In this document: positions 63,805-64,000 of the stretch, piece after piece
Layout: each line of letters opens with the position of its first letter
Numbering within the stretch: position 1 is the stretch's first letter
Assembly (NCBI GenBank): GCA_934045075.1
Contig: OW203726.1
Span: 16,555,988-16,619,987, forward strand
Source: Yponomeuta sedellus
Taxonomy: Eukaryota; Arthropoda; Insecta; Lepidoptera; Yponomeutidae
DNA: 64,000 nucleotides
Reading direction: 5' to 3'
Made by a program: the position numbers and the translations under genes
Notes under the pieces: model-generated
The model's input: only the letters and a program-made list of their open reading frames with translations
What the model was told of the DNA's origin: nothing
The model's database searches: none

Positions 63805-64000
63805 AGGAAATATTTACGGTCAAAGATCTTGGACCTGTCAAAGATTGTCTCGGCATGAGAGTTACTCAAAACCAAGGTCGCGTAACTCTTGACCAGACCA
63901 ATATTGAAAAACTGTTGGAAAAATACAACATGACTGATGCCATTTCTGTCAATACACCTTTGGAACCTGGATTAAGACTATCGTTACCCGAAAAAGATGA

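Larger units (their letters stand above)
60430..64000 (+). mobile_element. Ty1/copia LTR retrotransposon, degenerate, cut by window end
   Basis: The domain order is gag, protease, integrase, reverse transcriptase, the copia order. It occupies an intron of the P450 gene in the opposite orientation. RNase H and the 3' LTR lie beyond 64000. Confidence 0.88.

Overview
The window looks like nuclear DNA of a lepidopteran insect (moth or butterfly). It is AT-rich and intron-rich, and it carries tRNA-derived SINE families, short TC...CTAGT Helitron-like elements, LINE 3' tails, mariner, piggyBac and PIF/Harbinger relics and an insect-type odorant receptor. I assembled three host genes by joining splice-site-bounded exons whose reading phases agree. 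No database search was possible, so family names rest on motifs I recognise.

Region 1 (about 1.4-17.4 kb, + strand) holds one complete odorant receptor gene of 8 exons, giving 393 aa from ATG 1467 to TAA 17393. Its introns are full of mobile DNA: three tandem Helitrons with a foldback mariner-type element inside the third, paired MITEs, SINEs, a PIF/Harbinger relic and a nearly complete APE-RT LINE (13.4-16.2 kb, - strand). A decayed copy of the end of exon 7 lies just behind exon 7.

Region 2 (19.2-39.3 kb, - strand) is a tubulin tyrosine ligase-like gene closest to TTLL2, with 12 coding exons and 575 aa. It converges tail to tail with the receptor gene. A piggyBac derivative sits exactly at the 5' splice site of coding exon 9, and a 70-nt GC-rich candidate poison exon lies between coding exons 7 and 8.

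Region 3 (39.3-46.9 kb) has no gene I can support. Its main feature is a satellite of about 15 units of 64 bp, each built of four 16-bp monomers.

Region 4 (46.9 kb to beyond the right edge, - strand) is the 3' part of a cytochrome P450 gene of CYP4-clan type: the ExxR exon, the heme exon and the terminal exon. A 12.2-kb last intron contains two decayed heme-exon copies, a mariner, a palindromic SINE cluster and a GC-rich Helitron-like element. The upstream P450 intron is occupied by a broken Ty1/copia retrotransposon (about 60.4-64 kb) that runs off the window.

The three genes (odour reception, tubulin glutamylation, oxidative metabolism) show no sign of acting together. What unites the window is heavy transposon traffic and several events where mobile elements touch splice sites or exon copies.
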